DNA from: an uncultured Christensenella sp.
GTDB lineage: Bacteria; Bacillota; Clostridia; Christensenellales; UBA3700
NCBI GenBank assembly: GCA_910584635.1
Contig: CAJUBA010000001.1
Coordinates: 62,001 to 126,000 of the forward strand
Direction: 5' to 3'
Length of the DNA stretch: 64,000 nucleotides
Shown here: positions 9,477 through 17,577 of the stretch, in pieces
How the letters are laid out: each line of letters opens with the position of its first letter
How positions within the stretch are numbered: position 1 is the first letter of the stretch
The notes under the pieces: model-generated
The model's input: the letters and a program-made list of their open reading frames with translations, nothing else
Database searches by the model: none
Told to the model about the DNA's origin: nothing
Position numbers and translations under genes: made by a program

Positions 9477-10292
9477 ATGAAATTAGGACTGTCGACGGCG
9501 ACGTATTTTACAAGAATGTATACAGAGCAGGCTCTTGAACCTATCGCTAAACTTGGCGCGCAGGTTTGCGAGATTTTTCTTGCTACTCACAGCGAGTATA
9601 CCGATGAATTCGCGGAAGTACTCAAAGACGAGTTGAAAAAAGCGAGAAAATTTTCTCCGCTCGAAGTACACTCGGTTCATGCGCTTACAAATCAGTTTGA
9701 GCCAGAACTCTTTTCTCTCAACGACAGAGCGTACGCCGATTCGCTGGCGACTTTCGAAAAAGTATTGAAGTTGGCGCAAAGTATCGGAGCGACGCATTAT
9801 ACTTTCCACGGCGCGACAATGCTCAAAAGAGCGGTCAAATATAACTTTGATTTCAAACATATCTCGTCGAGAGTAAACTATCTTACGGAGTTGGCGGCTG
9901 ATTACGGCGTAAAGTTTTGCTACGAAAACGTGCATTGGACGTATTTTTCCACTCCCGAGTATTTTGCAAATTTGAAGGAATTCTGTCCCGATTTGTGTTG
10001 TACCTTGGATATAAAACAGGCAAGACAGTCGGGTATCGATTACGTTGAATATTTTGACGTAATGAAGGACAGGTTGAAGACGGTGCATCTTTGCGATTAC
10101 GATTCCGACGGCAAGACTACGATTCCTGGACGCGGTAAGTTTGATTTCGTAACCTTGTTTAAGAGATTGCAAGACGTAGGCTTTGAAGGCGCGTGTCTTA
10201 TGGAAGTGTACGCTAAGGATTACAAAAACGACTCCGATATTGAAGAATCGTACGCATTTCTTAAAGATTGTCTTGACAGGTCTTTGACTTGA
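9477..10292 (+). CDS. Sugar phosphate isomerase/epimerase-like TIM-barrel protein
   Basis: This 271-residue protein belongs to the xylose isomerase-like TIM-barrel family (AP endonuclease 2 fold), whose members isomerise or epimerise sugars, inositols or related compounds with divalent metals. Metal-ligand-like segments include EVHSVHAL, HYTFHGAT, CYENVHW, CTLDIKQARQSG, KTVHLCDYDSDGK and CLMEVYAKDY, in the usual order along the barrel. No signal peptide is seen. There is no ribosome-binding site; a consensus promoter places the transcript start at or next to the ATG. Its stop codon overlaps the -35 box of pgi. The substrate is unknown, and endonuclease IV activity is less likely because the DNA-binding loops cannot be recognised. 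Confidence 0.8.
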   Translation: MKLGLSTATYFTRMYTEQALEPIAKLGAQVCEIFLATHSEYTDEFAEVLKDELKKARKFSPLEVHSVHALTNQFEPELFSLNDRAYADSLATFEKVLKLAQSIGATHYTFHGATMLKRAVKYNFDFKHISSRVNYLTELAADYGVKFCYENVHWTYFSTPEYFANLKEFCPDLCCTLDIKQARQSGIDYVEYFDVMKDRLKTVHLCDYDSDGKTTIPGRGKFDFVTLFKRLQDVGFEGACLMEVYAKDYKNDSDIEESYAFLKDCLDRSLT

Positions 10293-10317
10293 CAGTATAA
10301 ATTGATATATTATATAT
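10289..10317 (+). promoter_or_regulatory. Promoter of pgi overlapping the upstream stop codon
   Basis: TTGACA at 10289-10294 overlaps the TGA stop of the preceding gene, and AT-rich TATATA sequence follows 16-17 bp downstream. The distance to the pgi ATG leaves a short leader containing TAGGAG. Confidence 0.6.
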
Positions 10318-10357
10318 ATGAAAAATATTTTGACCCAACGGTCGATAGGAGAAAAAT

Positions 10358-11773
10358 ATGCGTTATAGCAAAAAAACAATGAAAATCAGAATGGACTACA
10401 ACAATATGATGTCGTCCGTACTAGGAAAAGAAGGTTTAAGCGATAAAAACCTTTCCGATTTGAGCGCAGATTTAACAAAAGCGTTCAATAGCGTGGAACA
10501 AGGCAAAGGAAAAGGAATGATGGGATGGGCTGACCTTCCTTACAATCAGGATGAAATCGTCGAAGATATTCTCGAAACAGCAAAAGATATTCGCAAAAAT
10601 TACGATTATTTCGTCGTTTTGGGTATAGGCGGAAGCGCTTTGGGACCTATCGCGGCTTTTCAGGCTATTTGCCATTTGCATTACAACGACTTGCCTAAGC
10701 GCAAGCGTAAAGGACCTAAGTTCTACGTAGAAGACAACGTAGACCCCGAAAGAATGCAGGCTTTGTTTGATGTTATCGAAGTAGAAAAGACTATGTTCAA
10801 CGTTGTTACCAAATCCGGTTCCACTTCCGAAACAATGACCCAGTATCTTATTATCAACGATATTCTTAAAGCAAAACTCGGAGATAAGGCGAAAGATCAT
10901 ATTATAGCGACTACTTCTAAAAACGCGGGCAACTTGATTAAGATTGCAATTAAAGAGAATTACAAGACTTTCTATATACCTGACGGCGTAGGCGGTAGAT
11001 TTAGCGAACTTTGTCCCGTAGGATTGCTTCCGGCTGCCGTAGTAGGCATTGATATTAAGGCTATGCTCGCCGGCGCTAAATGTATGATGGAAGATTGCAA
11101 CAGCGACAACGCTAAGAAAAATCCCGCGCTTATGGCTGCGGCTTTGCAACATCTTGCTATGCAAAGAGGTAAGAATATCGGAGTTATGATGCCTTACGCG
11201 GACGGTTTGAAGTTTATTGCCGATTGGTACGCGCAACTTTGGGCGGAATCTTTGGGTAAAAACAAGACTTTGGACGGAAAAGCGTGCAACGTAGGTCAAA
11301 CGCCTGTTAAATCTTTGGGCGTAACCGACCAGCACTCTCAAGTTCAACTTTACGCGGAAGGTCCTTTTGATAAAGTCATTACATTTATCGGCGTAGACGA
11401 CTACCGCGCAAACGTTGTAATTCCAAACGGATGCGAAGAATATCCCAACGTAAACTTCCTTTGCGGTCATACTATGAATGAACTTATCCAGGCGGAACGC
11501 GCCGCTACCGAATATGCGGTAACCAAAGCGGGTAAAATGAATTACACGATTATGCTTCCGCAACTCAACGAATTTACTCTCGGACAACTTTTGATGTATT
11601 TCATGTTGCAGACCGCTTACGCAGGCGCTTTGTTGAATATCGATACTTTTAATCAACCGGGCGTAGAAGAGGGCAAAAACGCGACTTACGCGCTTTTGGG
11701 AAGACCCGGCTATGACGAAAAGAGAACGGAACTTGCAAACGCTCCGCAAAAACAAAACAAATATATTATTTAA
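10358..11773 (+). CDS. pgi: Glucose-6-phosphate isomerase
   Basis: Pgi interconverts glucose 6-phosphate and fructose 6-phosphate in glycolysis and gluconeogenesis. The protein has 471 residues. Family marks include GIGGSALGP near residue 85, the sugar-phosphate loop TKSGSTSETM, the catalytic glutamate in GGRFSELCPVGLLP, the histidine in VTDQHSQVQLY and the C-terminal lysine in EYAVTKAGK. The start ATG at 10358 has TAGGAG at good spacing; a second ATG at 10380 is also in frame but lacks a site as good. A hairpin follows the gene. Its own promoter suggests independent transcription. Confidence 0.95.
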   Translation: MRYSKKTMKIRMDYNNMMSSVLGKEGLSDKNLSDLSADLTKAFNSVEQGKGKGMMGWADLPYNQDEIVEDILETAKDIRKNYDYFVVLGIGGSALGPIAAFQAICHLHYNDLPKRKRKGPKFYVEDNVDPERMQALFDVIEVEKTMFNVVTKSGSTSETMTQYLIINDILKAKLGDKAKDHIIATTSKNAGNLIKIAIKENYKTFYIPDGVGGRFSELCPVGLLPAAVVGIDIKAMLAGAKCMMEDCNSDNAKKNPALMAAALQHLAMQRGKNIGVMMPYADGLKFIADWYAQLWAESLGKNKTLDGKACNVGQTPVKSLGVTDQHSQVQLYAEGPFDKVITFIGVDDYRANVVIPNGCEEYPNVNFLCGHTMNELIQAERAATEYAVTKAGKMNYTIMLPQLNEFTLGQLLMYFMLQTAYAGALLNIDTFNQPGVEEGKNATYALLGRPGYDEKRTELANAPQKQNKYII

Positions 11774-11796
11774 TTTATAAAATCAAACGATTCGCG

Positions 11797-11823
11797 ATAG
11801 CCGTCCGATATTCGGACGGCTAT
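11797..11823 (+). terminator. Hairpin after pgi
   Basis: A perfect 12-bp stem (11797-11808 with 11812-11823) with a 3-nt loop follows pgi by 23 nt. There is no strong U-run downstream, so termination efficiency is uncertain. Confidence 0.55.
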
Positions 11824-11958
11824 ATTAAAACAAGACTAATTTCGGGTAAATTGCTTGCTAAGATAAATATTTTATCGAATTAGTTGATTTCGGTTTATAA
11901 TAAAAGTAAACGTAAGATATAATATATATTGTAATATAATAAAGCGTAAGGGAAAGAT

Positions 11959-12636
11959 ATGGTAAAACTTTTCAAAGAAGAAATAAAAGGCGTAATATTC
12001 GATTTGGACGGAACGTTGCTTGATTCCATGTGGGTATGGGAAAAGGTGGATAATGATTTTCTTGCCGAAAACGGAATTGCGGTAACAGGCGATTATACGG
12101 AGGCGGTTAAACAAATGCACTTTGAAGAGTCCGCTCTTTATACCAAAAACAGGTTTTCTCTCGATATGTCTACCGAGCAGATTATCAATAGGTGGACGGA
12201 AATGGTAAAGGAAGAGTACGCTTATAATATTAAATTGAAAGAGGGAGCGTATGATTTTATACGCAAACTTATCTCAAAAGGCGTTAAAATCGCTTTCGCA
12301 ACCACGCTGTTTAGAGAAGTCGCCGAACTTTGTCTTGACAACAACGGCTTATCATTTAGAAAGTTGGGGGTAGAGTGTCCGCTTGTTTCGATAGATGAGG
12401 TGTCGAGAGGAAAAGGTTTTCCCGATATATATCTAGAAGCGTCCCGAAGAATAGGCGTTGAGCCGCGCGAGTGTATGGTATTCGAAGATATTCCGCTTGC
12501 AATCGAAGGGGCAAGCGCGGGCGGTTTTCATACCTGCGGAGTATACGATAAGTATTCCAACAACGAAAGCAATTTTTCTGATTTATGCAAAAATTATATC
12601 CAAAGTTTTGCTATACTTCTTCAATTTATCGACTGA
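11959..12636 (+). CDS. HAD-superfamily phosphatase or phosphomutase
   Basis: This 225-residue protein belongs to the haloacid dehalogenase superfamily, subfamily IA, with a helical cap as in beta-phosphoglucomutase-like and phosphoglycolate phosphatase-like enzymes. Motif I is VIFDLDGTLLDS near residue 14, with nucleophile and acid aspartates. Motif II is in KIAFATT, the lysine is in SRGKGFPD, and motif III/IV is MVFEDIPLAIEGA. A weak AAGGGA site precedes the ATG, and a TATAAT box is seen at 11935. The substrate is not predictable. It stands alone between pgi and a repeat-bearing gap. Confidence 0.85.
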   Translation: MVKLFKEEIKGVIFDLDGTLLDSMWVWEKVDNDFLAENGIAVTGDYTEAVKQMHFEESALYTKNRFSLDMSTEQIINRWTEMVKEEYAYNIKLKEGAYDFIRKLISKGVKIAFATTLFREVAELCLDNNGLSFRKLGVECPLVSIDEVSRGKGFPDIYLEASRRIGVEPRECMVFEDIPLAIEGASAGGFHTCGVYDKYSNNESNFSDLCKNYIQSFAILLQFID

Positions 12637-12739
12637 CAAAATTTGAACATTGTTTTGAATAATGTTCAATTATTGTGTTTTATCGACATATATCGCGTAT
12701 TTTATCTAAATTATAGAGTAGAGAGTAAATAGTCTGTTT

Positions 12740-12811
12740 GCTTAATATGACGGGATAGTTAATAGAGTATCGCTTATTTCCCCGTCATCCCTAGCGTATT
12801 CGAAGAATCTT
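12740..12811. repeat. MITE-like inverted-repeat element, copy B (degenerate)
   Basis: Arms carrying atgacggg (12747-12754) and cccgtcat (12781-12788) face each other across 26 bp. The right side ends cgaagaatct, as in copy A. The arms are shorter and more diverged than those at 2746-2913. The rest of the 12637-12913 gap shows no gene, only AT-rich DNA and the promoter of the next gene. Confidence 0.5.
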
Positions 12812-12878
12812 GTTAAATAAAATTCAGTATAATAAATAATCTTAACATAAAGCGTTTCTTTTCTTAAAAACATTTTAC

Positions 12879-12907
12879 TTGTAATTGGCAATAATTAGTA
12901 ATATAAT
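12879..12907 (+). promoter_or_regulatory. Promoter giving a second probable leaderless mRNA
   Basis: TTGTAA (12879-12884) and TATAAT (12902-12907) are spaced 17 bp. The ATG at 12914 lies seven nucleotides downstream of the -10 box, the same spacing as at 9470/9477, and lacks a ribosome-binding site. Confidence 0.65.
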
Positions 12908-12913
12908 ATAAAT

Positions 12914-13852
12914 ATGACACACCGCTTGCTTACTCTCGAAAATGCGGAAGCGTCTTATTACGGCGCGGATTTTTCGATTACAAACATAAACATTTCGCTG
13001 GACAAAGGCGAAACGCTTGTCGTTTACGGAAGAGAGGGAAGCGGTAAAACTTTGATATTGCGTACCGTCGCAGGATTAGAGGATATTAAATCGGGCAACA
13101 TTTATCTTGACGGAAGTAAATTGGAAGAGATACCGCTCAAAGACAGGGATTTGGGATTTACTTTTGATTTCTCATCATTGGGAAAGAAGAAAACCGTCAA
13201 AGAGATACTCGAATATCCTATGAGATTGAGAGAATATTCGCAAGATAAGATAACTTATTGCGTTGACGTAGCGCTCAAGGAATTTTCTCTCGATGAAAAT
13301 TCTCTCGCGGATGAACTTGACGCTTTTAGCAAAGTCAGACTGATTTTGGCAAGACTTTTTATTATTTCTAGGCGAATTTATATCGTCGACGATATTTGGA
13401 AAGACTTGCCGTATGAAGAGCAAGAGCAGATTATAGAATTGTTGCAAAGCGTCGTTGTCGGCAAAAGCGTTGTTATCGCCACGCAAGAAATAGAATTTGC
13501 AAAGAGATTGGGCAAGGGCGGAATTTGCGTAGTTGCCAAAGGCGATATAAGCGAAAAACTATCGTTGGAGGAAATTTCATTGCTTCCATCAAATATGGAA
13601 AGCGCGATACTTTGCGGGTATCCTATTTATATGGACGTTTTGGATAAGGATGAGAGGGGATACTTTGTTGTCATAGACGGGGTAAGATACGGAGTCGACG
13701 CTCCTTTGAGCGAAATATACGTAGGCAAGAAAGTGTGCTTTGCTTTTGAAGAGGGGATAGGGGCGAAAGGATTTTATTACGATAAAGATTGCGAAAGATT
13801 GATTTCGCGCAGCATAAAGAAACTATCGGTTGAAAACCGTGAAGGGGTGTAA
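12914..13852 (+). CDS. Degenerate ABC transporter nucleotide-binding protein
   Basis: This 312-residue protein aligns by eye with sugar/spermidine-type ABC ATPases, having a nucleotide-binding domain (about residues 1-215) and a C-terminal beta-rich TOBE-like tail. Walker A is intact (GREGSGKT, residues 39-46). The other catalytic motifs look lost: the Q-loop position reads TFDFSSL (Asp85 for Gln), the LSGGQ signature is replaced by DAFSKV (136-141), Walker B is IYIVDD with Asp160 for the catalytic Glu, and the switch histidine is Gln191 (ATQE). It probably binds ATP but hydrolyses it poorly or not at all. Its stop is two nt before the GTG of an S41 protease, so the two are translationally coupled. 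No permease gene is adjacent. The role is unknown. Confidence 0.75.
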   Translation: MTHRLLTLENAEASYYGADFSITNINISLDKGETLVVYGREGSGKTLILRTVAGLEDIKSGNIYLDGSKLEEIPLKDRDLGFTFDFSSLGKKKTVKEILEYPMRLREYSQDKITYCVDVALKEFSLDENSLADELDAFSKVRLILARLFIISRRIYIVDDIWKDLPYEEQEQIIELLQSVVVGKSVVIATQEIEFAKRLGKGGICVVAKGDISEKLSLEEISLLPSNMESAILCGYPIYMDVLDKDERGYFVVIDGVRYGVDAPLSEIYVGKKVCFAFEEGIGAKGFYYDKDCERLISRSIKKLSVENREGV

Positions 13853-13854
13853 AA

Positions 13855-15285
13855 GTGAACGATTTAAGCGATATTTTTTCCGAAGAGAAAAAAAGCGTAA
13901 TTGCCGAAAAGAAAAACGGCAGTAAGAAAATAAAGATAATAGCGATAGTTACCGTTGTTGTATTGTTGCTTTCCGTAGTGGCGTTTGTCGCAGGCGTGGC
14001 TGTGGGTAAAAGCAGCGGTATAGCCGACGATATGCCGCTTATGATAGAAGTGTACGAACTGATAAAGAAATATTACTACAAAGATATTTCTTGGGAGACT
14101 TTTCAGGAGATGGCTGCCGCAGGCTTTGCGGGATCGTTGGATATTTTTTCGGGTATAGTGTCCGAAGGCGGAGGAGAAATTACCTCGGGATCTATCGGAA
14201 TACAGGTGGCAAGTTCTCTTTACAACGAGCAGGTAATAACTTTTGTCGCGCCTAATATGCCCGCTTACGGCGCTGTGGCTTTGAGCAAATACGACGAAGA
14301 TTTCAATCTTGACCGCGCTTTTAATTACCAAAGCGCCGCTGTCAGAATGAGAGAGGGAGATAAAATCGTAAGAGTAGGCTATAAATTCCTCGACGAGGAC
14401 GGTCAGTATAAATACAGAACGGAACGCGTGGAAAATACCGGAGCGGCATATTTCAGACAGGTGCTTAACGAATTTTCTGATATAGACGAGTTGGTCTATA
14501 TTATCAAAAAGTATGACGGCAACGGCGGATACGAGCAAGGCTATTACGCTTTTGAAATCACGAAGACTATGGAAGAGCGCGCTAAATTAGCGTACTATTA
14601 TCCTTATACTCAAGACGTGGGAATAATAAGAATGATGGAATTCAGCGCGGAAGCGGACGCTGATTTCGCCGACTGCGTATCACAGTTTATTAGAGACGGC
14701 AAGAAAAAACTTATACTTGACTTACGCGACAACGGCGGAGGAAACCTTTTGAGCCTTGAATACGTCGCGCAGTATCTTCTCGACAATCCGACTGCTAGCG
14801 AATTGCCGATAATGAACCTTATAAGCAACGTAGGCTACGGCAAAGAAGAGTCCAATATAGTTACGTCAAGCAACAGCAATCCGCTTGCCCAGCAAGAGGG
14901 AATATCCTTGCCGATAGCGTTCCCAATAAGCAAACTGGTTGACGGCTTTGAAGTTGTGGTATTGACCAACGGACATACCGCGTCCGCATCGGAAGGACTT
15001 ATCGGAGCGTTGCAGTACTACAACGATACTCAAATAGTGGGAAGCAAGACTTACGGCAAAGGCGTCGCTCAAATTACCATAGAACTGTCCAACGGACAAT
15101 TGCTTTACGTTACCAACGGAAGATACTTTGTCCCTACGCAAGGCGCGAACGGCAAGTTGGAGTGGACTAAGACGATACACGAAAACGGATTCGACCCATT
15201 GGAAGAAAACGTAGTAGTAGATAGAATATGCGATTACGCCATGGATAAATGCGTCGCAAGAGCAATGCAAGTGTTAGGTTATTGA
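13855..15285 (+). CDS. S41-family C-terminal processing peptidase, membrane anchored
   Basis: This 476-residue protein is a tail-specific serine protease of the CtpA family. The GTG start lies two nt after the preceding stop, with GAAGGGGTG as a probable site within that gene. A single membrane segment (about residues 24-48) follows a charged cytoplasmic N-terminus, so the protease faces outward. A PDZ-like region spans roughly residues 95-175. The catalytic domain shows LILDLRDNGGGN, the nucleophile region GHTASASEGLIGA and the lysine region GSKTYGKGVAQ. It probably cleaves extracytoplasmic proteins, perhaps in envelope or spore-related signalling. Coupling to a degenerate ABC domain is unusual. 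Confidence 0.88.
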   Translation: MNDLSDIFSEEKKSVIAEKKNGSKKIKIIAIVTVVVLLLSVVAFVAGVAVGKSSGIADDMPLMIEVYELIKKYYYKDISWETFQEMAAAGFAGSLDIFSGIVSEGGGEITSGSIGIQVASSLYNEQVITFVAPNMPAYGAVALSKYDEDFNLDRAFNYQSAAVRMREGDKIVRVGYKFLDEDGQYKYRTERVENTGAAYFRQVLNEFSDIDELVYIIKKYDGNGGYEQGYYAFEITKTMEERAKLAYYYPYTQDVGIIRMMEFSAEADADFADCVSQFIRDGKKKLILDLRDNGGGNLLSLEYVAQYLLDNPTASELPIMNLISNVGYGKEESNIVTSSNSNPLAQQEGISLPIAFPISKLVDGFEVVVLTNGHTASASEGLIGALQYYNDTQIVGSKTYGKGVAQITIELSNGQLLYVTNGRYFVPTQGANGKLEWTKTIHENGFDPLEENVVVDRICDYAMDKCVARAMQVLGY

Positions 15286-15310
15286 CAAATCGCGTAAAAA
15301 GAGTTAATAT
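15282..15310 (+). promoter_or_regulatory. Promoter of the TM1266-ABC operon leader
   Basis: TTGACA (15282-15287) overlaps the TGA stop of the S41 gene; TAATAT (15305-15310) follows after exactly 17 bp. Transcription should begin near 15317 and produce a leader of about 165 nt. Confidence 0.7.
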
Positions 15311-15316
15311 AGATTT

Positions 15317-15459
15317 ATAAGACAGTATATCCCGAGCGACGATACTTCTCGTCGCTTTGGAAATAATTAAAACATTACCGAATCGATGAGCAAATCGGAG
15401 AGTAGGAAAAGCGTAACGTTGCGTTTATACTCTGCATTTTTGCGGAGTTTTTTCTTTTT
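15317..15459 (+). promoter_or_regulatory. Structured leader with intrinsic terminator, riboswitch-like
   Basis: The leader folds into an 8-bp hairpin (15335-15342 with 15349-15356), a short hairpin (15378-15381 with 15395-15398), and an intrinsic terminator (15430-15436 with 15441-15447) followed by six Ts, a C and five Ts. An alternative pairing, agagta 15399-15404 with tactct 15428-15433, uses the 5' strand of the terminator, so the two folds exclude each other. This is the design of an attenuator or riboswitch. It does not match the TPP, SAM, purine or guanidine-I consensus as remembered, so the class and ligand are unassigned. Confidence 0.55.
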
Positions 15460-15481
15460 CCGAGGCTAAATAAGGAGAAGT

Positions 15482-15742
15482 ATGAAAAGAATAGGAGTAA
15501 TTGGAATTGCGTTAAGACGGGACAGAGATACCGCGCTTGCGATACAAAATCTGCTATCCGCTTTCAGCGATATAGTGATAGGCAGAATGGGCGTGCCTGA
15601 TAAAGAATCGGGTATAAGCGCAATTAGCGTTATCGTTAAAGGTACGAACGAGCAGATTTCCGCGCTGTGCGGAAAACTGGGAAAACTCAACGAAGTATAC
15701 GTTAAATCGGCGGTAACTTCATTTGAAATCGAAGGGGAATAA
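15482..15742 (+). CDS. TM1266-like small regulator (iron-only hydrogenase system family)
   Basis: This 86-residue protein resembles the TM1266 family, small ACT/ferredoxin-fold proteins annotated as putative regulators of the iron-only hydrogenase system. Similar features are the opening RIGVIGIALRRDRDTALAIQNLL, the RMGVPDKESGISAISVIVKG strand region and the ALCGKLGKLNEVYVKS tail. TAAGGAGAAGT precedes the ATG. It is the first gene of an operon with an ABC importer, with 14 bp to the lipoprotein gene, and no hydrogenase gene is in the window. It could be a ligand-binding accessory protein for the transporter rather than a hydrogenase regulator. Confidence 0.75.
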   Translation: MKRIGVIGIALRRDRDTALAIQNLLSAFSDIVIGRMGVPDKESGISAISVIVKGTNEQISALCGKLGKLNEVYVKSAVTSFEIEGE

Positions 15743-15756
15743 AAGGAGAAAATAAA

Positions 15757-16761
15757 ATGAAATTCAAGAGAATAATAATATTGACGTGCGTTGTCTTAAT
15801 CATAACAAGCGCGCTTATGCTGTGCGCCTGCAAAAAGGACGAAGAAGGATATACGCTTGTCGTACCCGACGGAGCGCCTGCGCTGGCGATAGCGCGCGTT
15901 TCGGATGAAATATTGACGGACAGCGTCGTTTATAAACTCAATAAAAAAATAGTACCCGCGTCGACGGTAAACGCGGAAGCGCTGAAAAGCGATATTGCGA
16001 TAGTTCCCGCAAATCTTGCGTCTATACTATACAACGGAGGAAATGATTTTAAGATACTTGCCGTTGTTACGAACGGGAATTTATTTCTGATGTCTTCTCA
16101 AAATACGAAGATAGAAGGTCTTGACGCGCTTAGTGGAAAACTTGTCTATTCGATAGGTCAAAACAGCGTTCCCGACATAATATTCAAGACGCTTTTGAAA
16201 AACAACGGTATAAACTTTAAGGTAGGGGAAAAAGCGGAAGAGGGCGCGGTAACGATAAAATATTGCGCGGACGGAAGCGAGGTGAACTCCGCGTTGATTT
16301 TGGCAAAAGAAAAAGGCGAGCAGGCTTACGGAGTATACGCCGAACCGGACGTTAACAAAGGCAAGTCCGCGGGATTGACAGAAGCGTTCGACATTCAAAA
16401 GTTGTGGTCGGAAGATACCGACGACGCTTTTAGCGGTTACGCGCAAGCGGTATTGATTGCAAAATCAAACGTTTGCGAAGACAGTCGGTTTGTCGCAAAA
16501 CTTCTTGAAGAAGTGCAAGCGAATAAATCGCGTATCATGCAAGACGCTCAACTTGCCGAAGACAATATCAAGTCTATTTATCCGCAGACTTCTCTCAAAG
16601 GCAATTTGAATAGCGAAGTAATCGCAAGGTGCAATATAGACTGTATATCAATGAAAGACGGAAGAGATTATTATGAAAATACTCTTCGCGCCGTAATGAA
16701 TATAAATCCAAAACTAATCGGAGGGGAATTGCCCGACGACGGTTTTTACTATATTCTGTAA
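15757..16761 (+). CDS. ABC substrate-binding lipoprotein, NMT1/THI5-like
   Basis: This 334-residue protein begins with a lipoprotein signal peptide: a basic start, a hydrophobic core and the lipobox LMLCAC, giving a lipid-modified cysteine near residue 24. The mature part starts with YTLVVPDGAPALAIARVSDE, typical of the NMT1/THI5-like and SsuA-like periplasmic-binding family that feeds nitrate/sulfonate/pyrimidine-type importers. AAGGAGAAAAT precedes the ATG. It is followed by a permease and an ATPase, completing an importer. The substrate is not evident; thiamine precursors, sulfonates, purines and guanidine-like compounds are all handled by relatives. Confidence 0.85.
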   Translation: MKFKRIIILTCVVLIITSALMLCACKKDEEGYTLVVPDGAPALAIARVSDEILTDSVVYKLNKKIVPASTVNAEALKSDIAIVPANLASILYNGGNDFKILAVVTNGNLFLMSSQNTKIEGLDALSGKLVYSIGQNSVPDIIFKTLLKNNGINFKVGEKAEEGAVTIKYCADGSEVNSALILAKEKGEQAYGVYAEPDVNKGKSAGLTEAFDIQKLWSEDTDDAFSGYAQAVLIAKSNVCEDSRFVAKLLEEVQANKSRIMQDAQLAEDNIKSIYPQTSLKGNLNSEVIARCNIDCISMKDGRDYYENTLRAVMNINPKLIGGELPDDGFYYIL

Positions 16762-16803
16762 GATATAAATATGGACAAAACGGCAGAATAAATATAATAT
16801 AAA

Positions 16804-17577
16804 ATGAAAAACACAATCGGACGAAAAAAAGTTTATTCAATACTCAATTGCGCTTTGCCGATCGCGACGTTGCTTGCGGTCGTGGCGATTTACGCGATAA
16901 TAAGCAAGGCGGTGGGTATCGAGATGTTAGTCCCGTCCGTTTCAAATGTGGTAAAAGACTTTTTTTCGCTTTTCGCGCAATCGGAATTTTATAAGGCGGT
17001 AGGCGGAACGCTCGGCAGGGCAATAGCGGCTTACTTGCTCTCGTTTGTATTCGCTATAATATTTGCCTGTCTTACCAAAGCGTGCAAGCCGTTAAAAAAA
17101 GCCTTTTCTCCTATTGTCGCGCTTGTCAGAGTAATGCCGACAATGTCGATAATCCTGCTTGCCGTAATTTGGTTTAATTCCTATCAGTCTGTCGTATTAG
17201 TGGCGTTTTGCGTTATATTTCCTATGCTATATACGGGGTTTTGCGACGCGTTGGATTCGGTAGATAAAGACTTAATAGAAATGGCGGAACTGTATGGAGT
17301 AGATAGGAAAAACAAGATATTGCAACTTTATTTACCGCAGATTTTGCCGGGCGCGTTTACAGCCGTCAAAAGTTCCGTAGGTCTTAATCTAAAACTCGTC
17401 ATAGCGGCGGAAGTACTTGCGCAGACGGCGCAAAGCGTAGGAATATTTATGCAACAGTCAAAAATAAATCTCGATACGGCGAATTTGCTTGCATGGACTG
17501 TTGTTGCAATTATTTTGGGCAGCGTCTTTGAATGGTTGGTCGCTTTTGCGGAGAAAAAGGCGGTGAAATGGAAATGA
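16804..17577 (+). CDS. ABC transporter permease, SsuC/TauC-like
   Basis: This 257-residue protein has about six hydrophobic segments and the binding-protein-dependent permease loop (EMAELYGVDRKNKILQLYLP), which contacts the ATPase. It forms the membrane channel of the importer encoded with the flanking lipoprotein and ATPase genes. No ribosome-binding site precedes the ATG. A TATAAT box ends five nt upstream, with TGGACA 15 bp before it, so a second leaderless start inside the operon is possible. The last codons overlap the start of the ATPase gene, which indicates translational coupling. Confidence 0.88.
   Translation: MKNTIGRKKVYSILNCALPIATLLAVVAIYAIISKAVGIEMLVPSVSNVVKDFFSLFAQSEFYKAVGGTLGRAIAAYLLSFVFAIIFACLTKACKPLKKAFSPIVALVRVMPTMSIILLAVIWFNSYQSVVLVAFCVIFPMLYTGFCDALDSVDKDLIEMAELYGVDRKNKILQLYLPQILPGAFTAVKSSVGLNLKLVIAAEVLAQTAQSVGIFMQQSKINLDTANLLAWTVVAIILGSVFEWLVAFAEKKAVKWK

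Noticed and set aside
15317..15459. Naming the leader a TPP, guanidine-I or NMT1-motif (xanthine) riboswitch because of the importer family
   Set aside because: The conserved sequences I can recall do not match; only a covariance-model search could decide.
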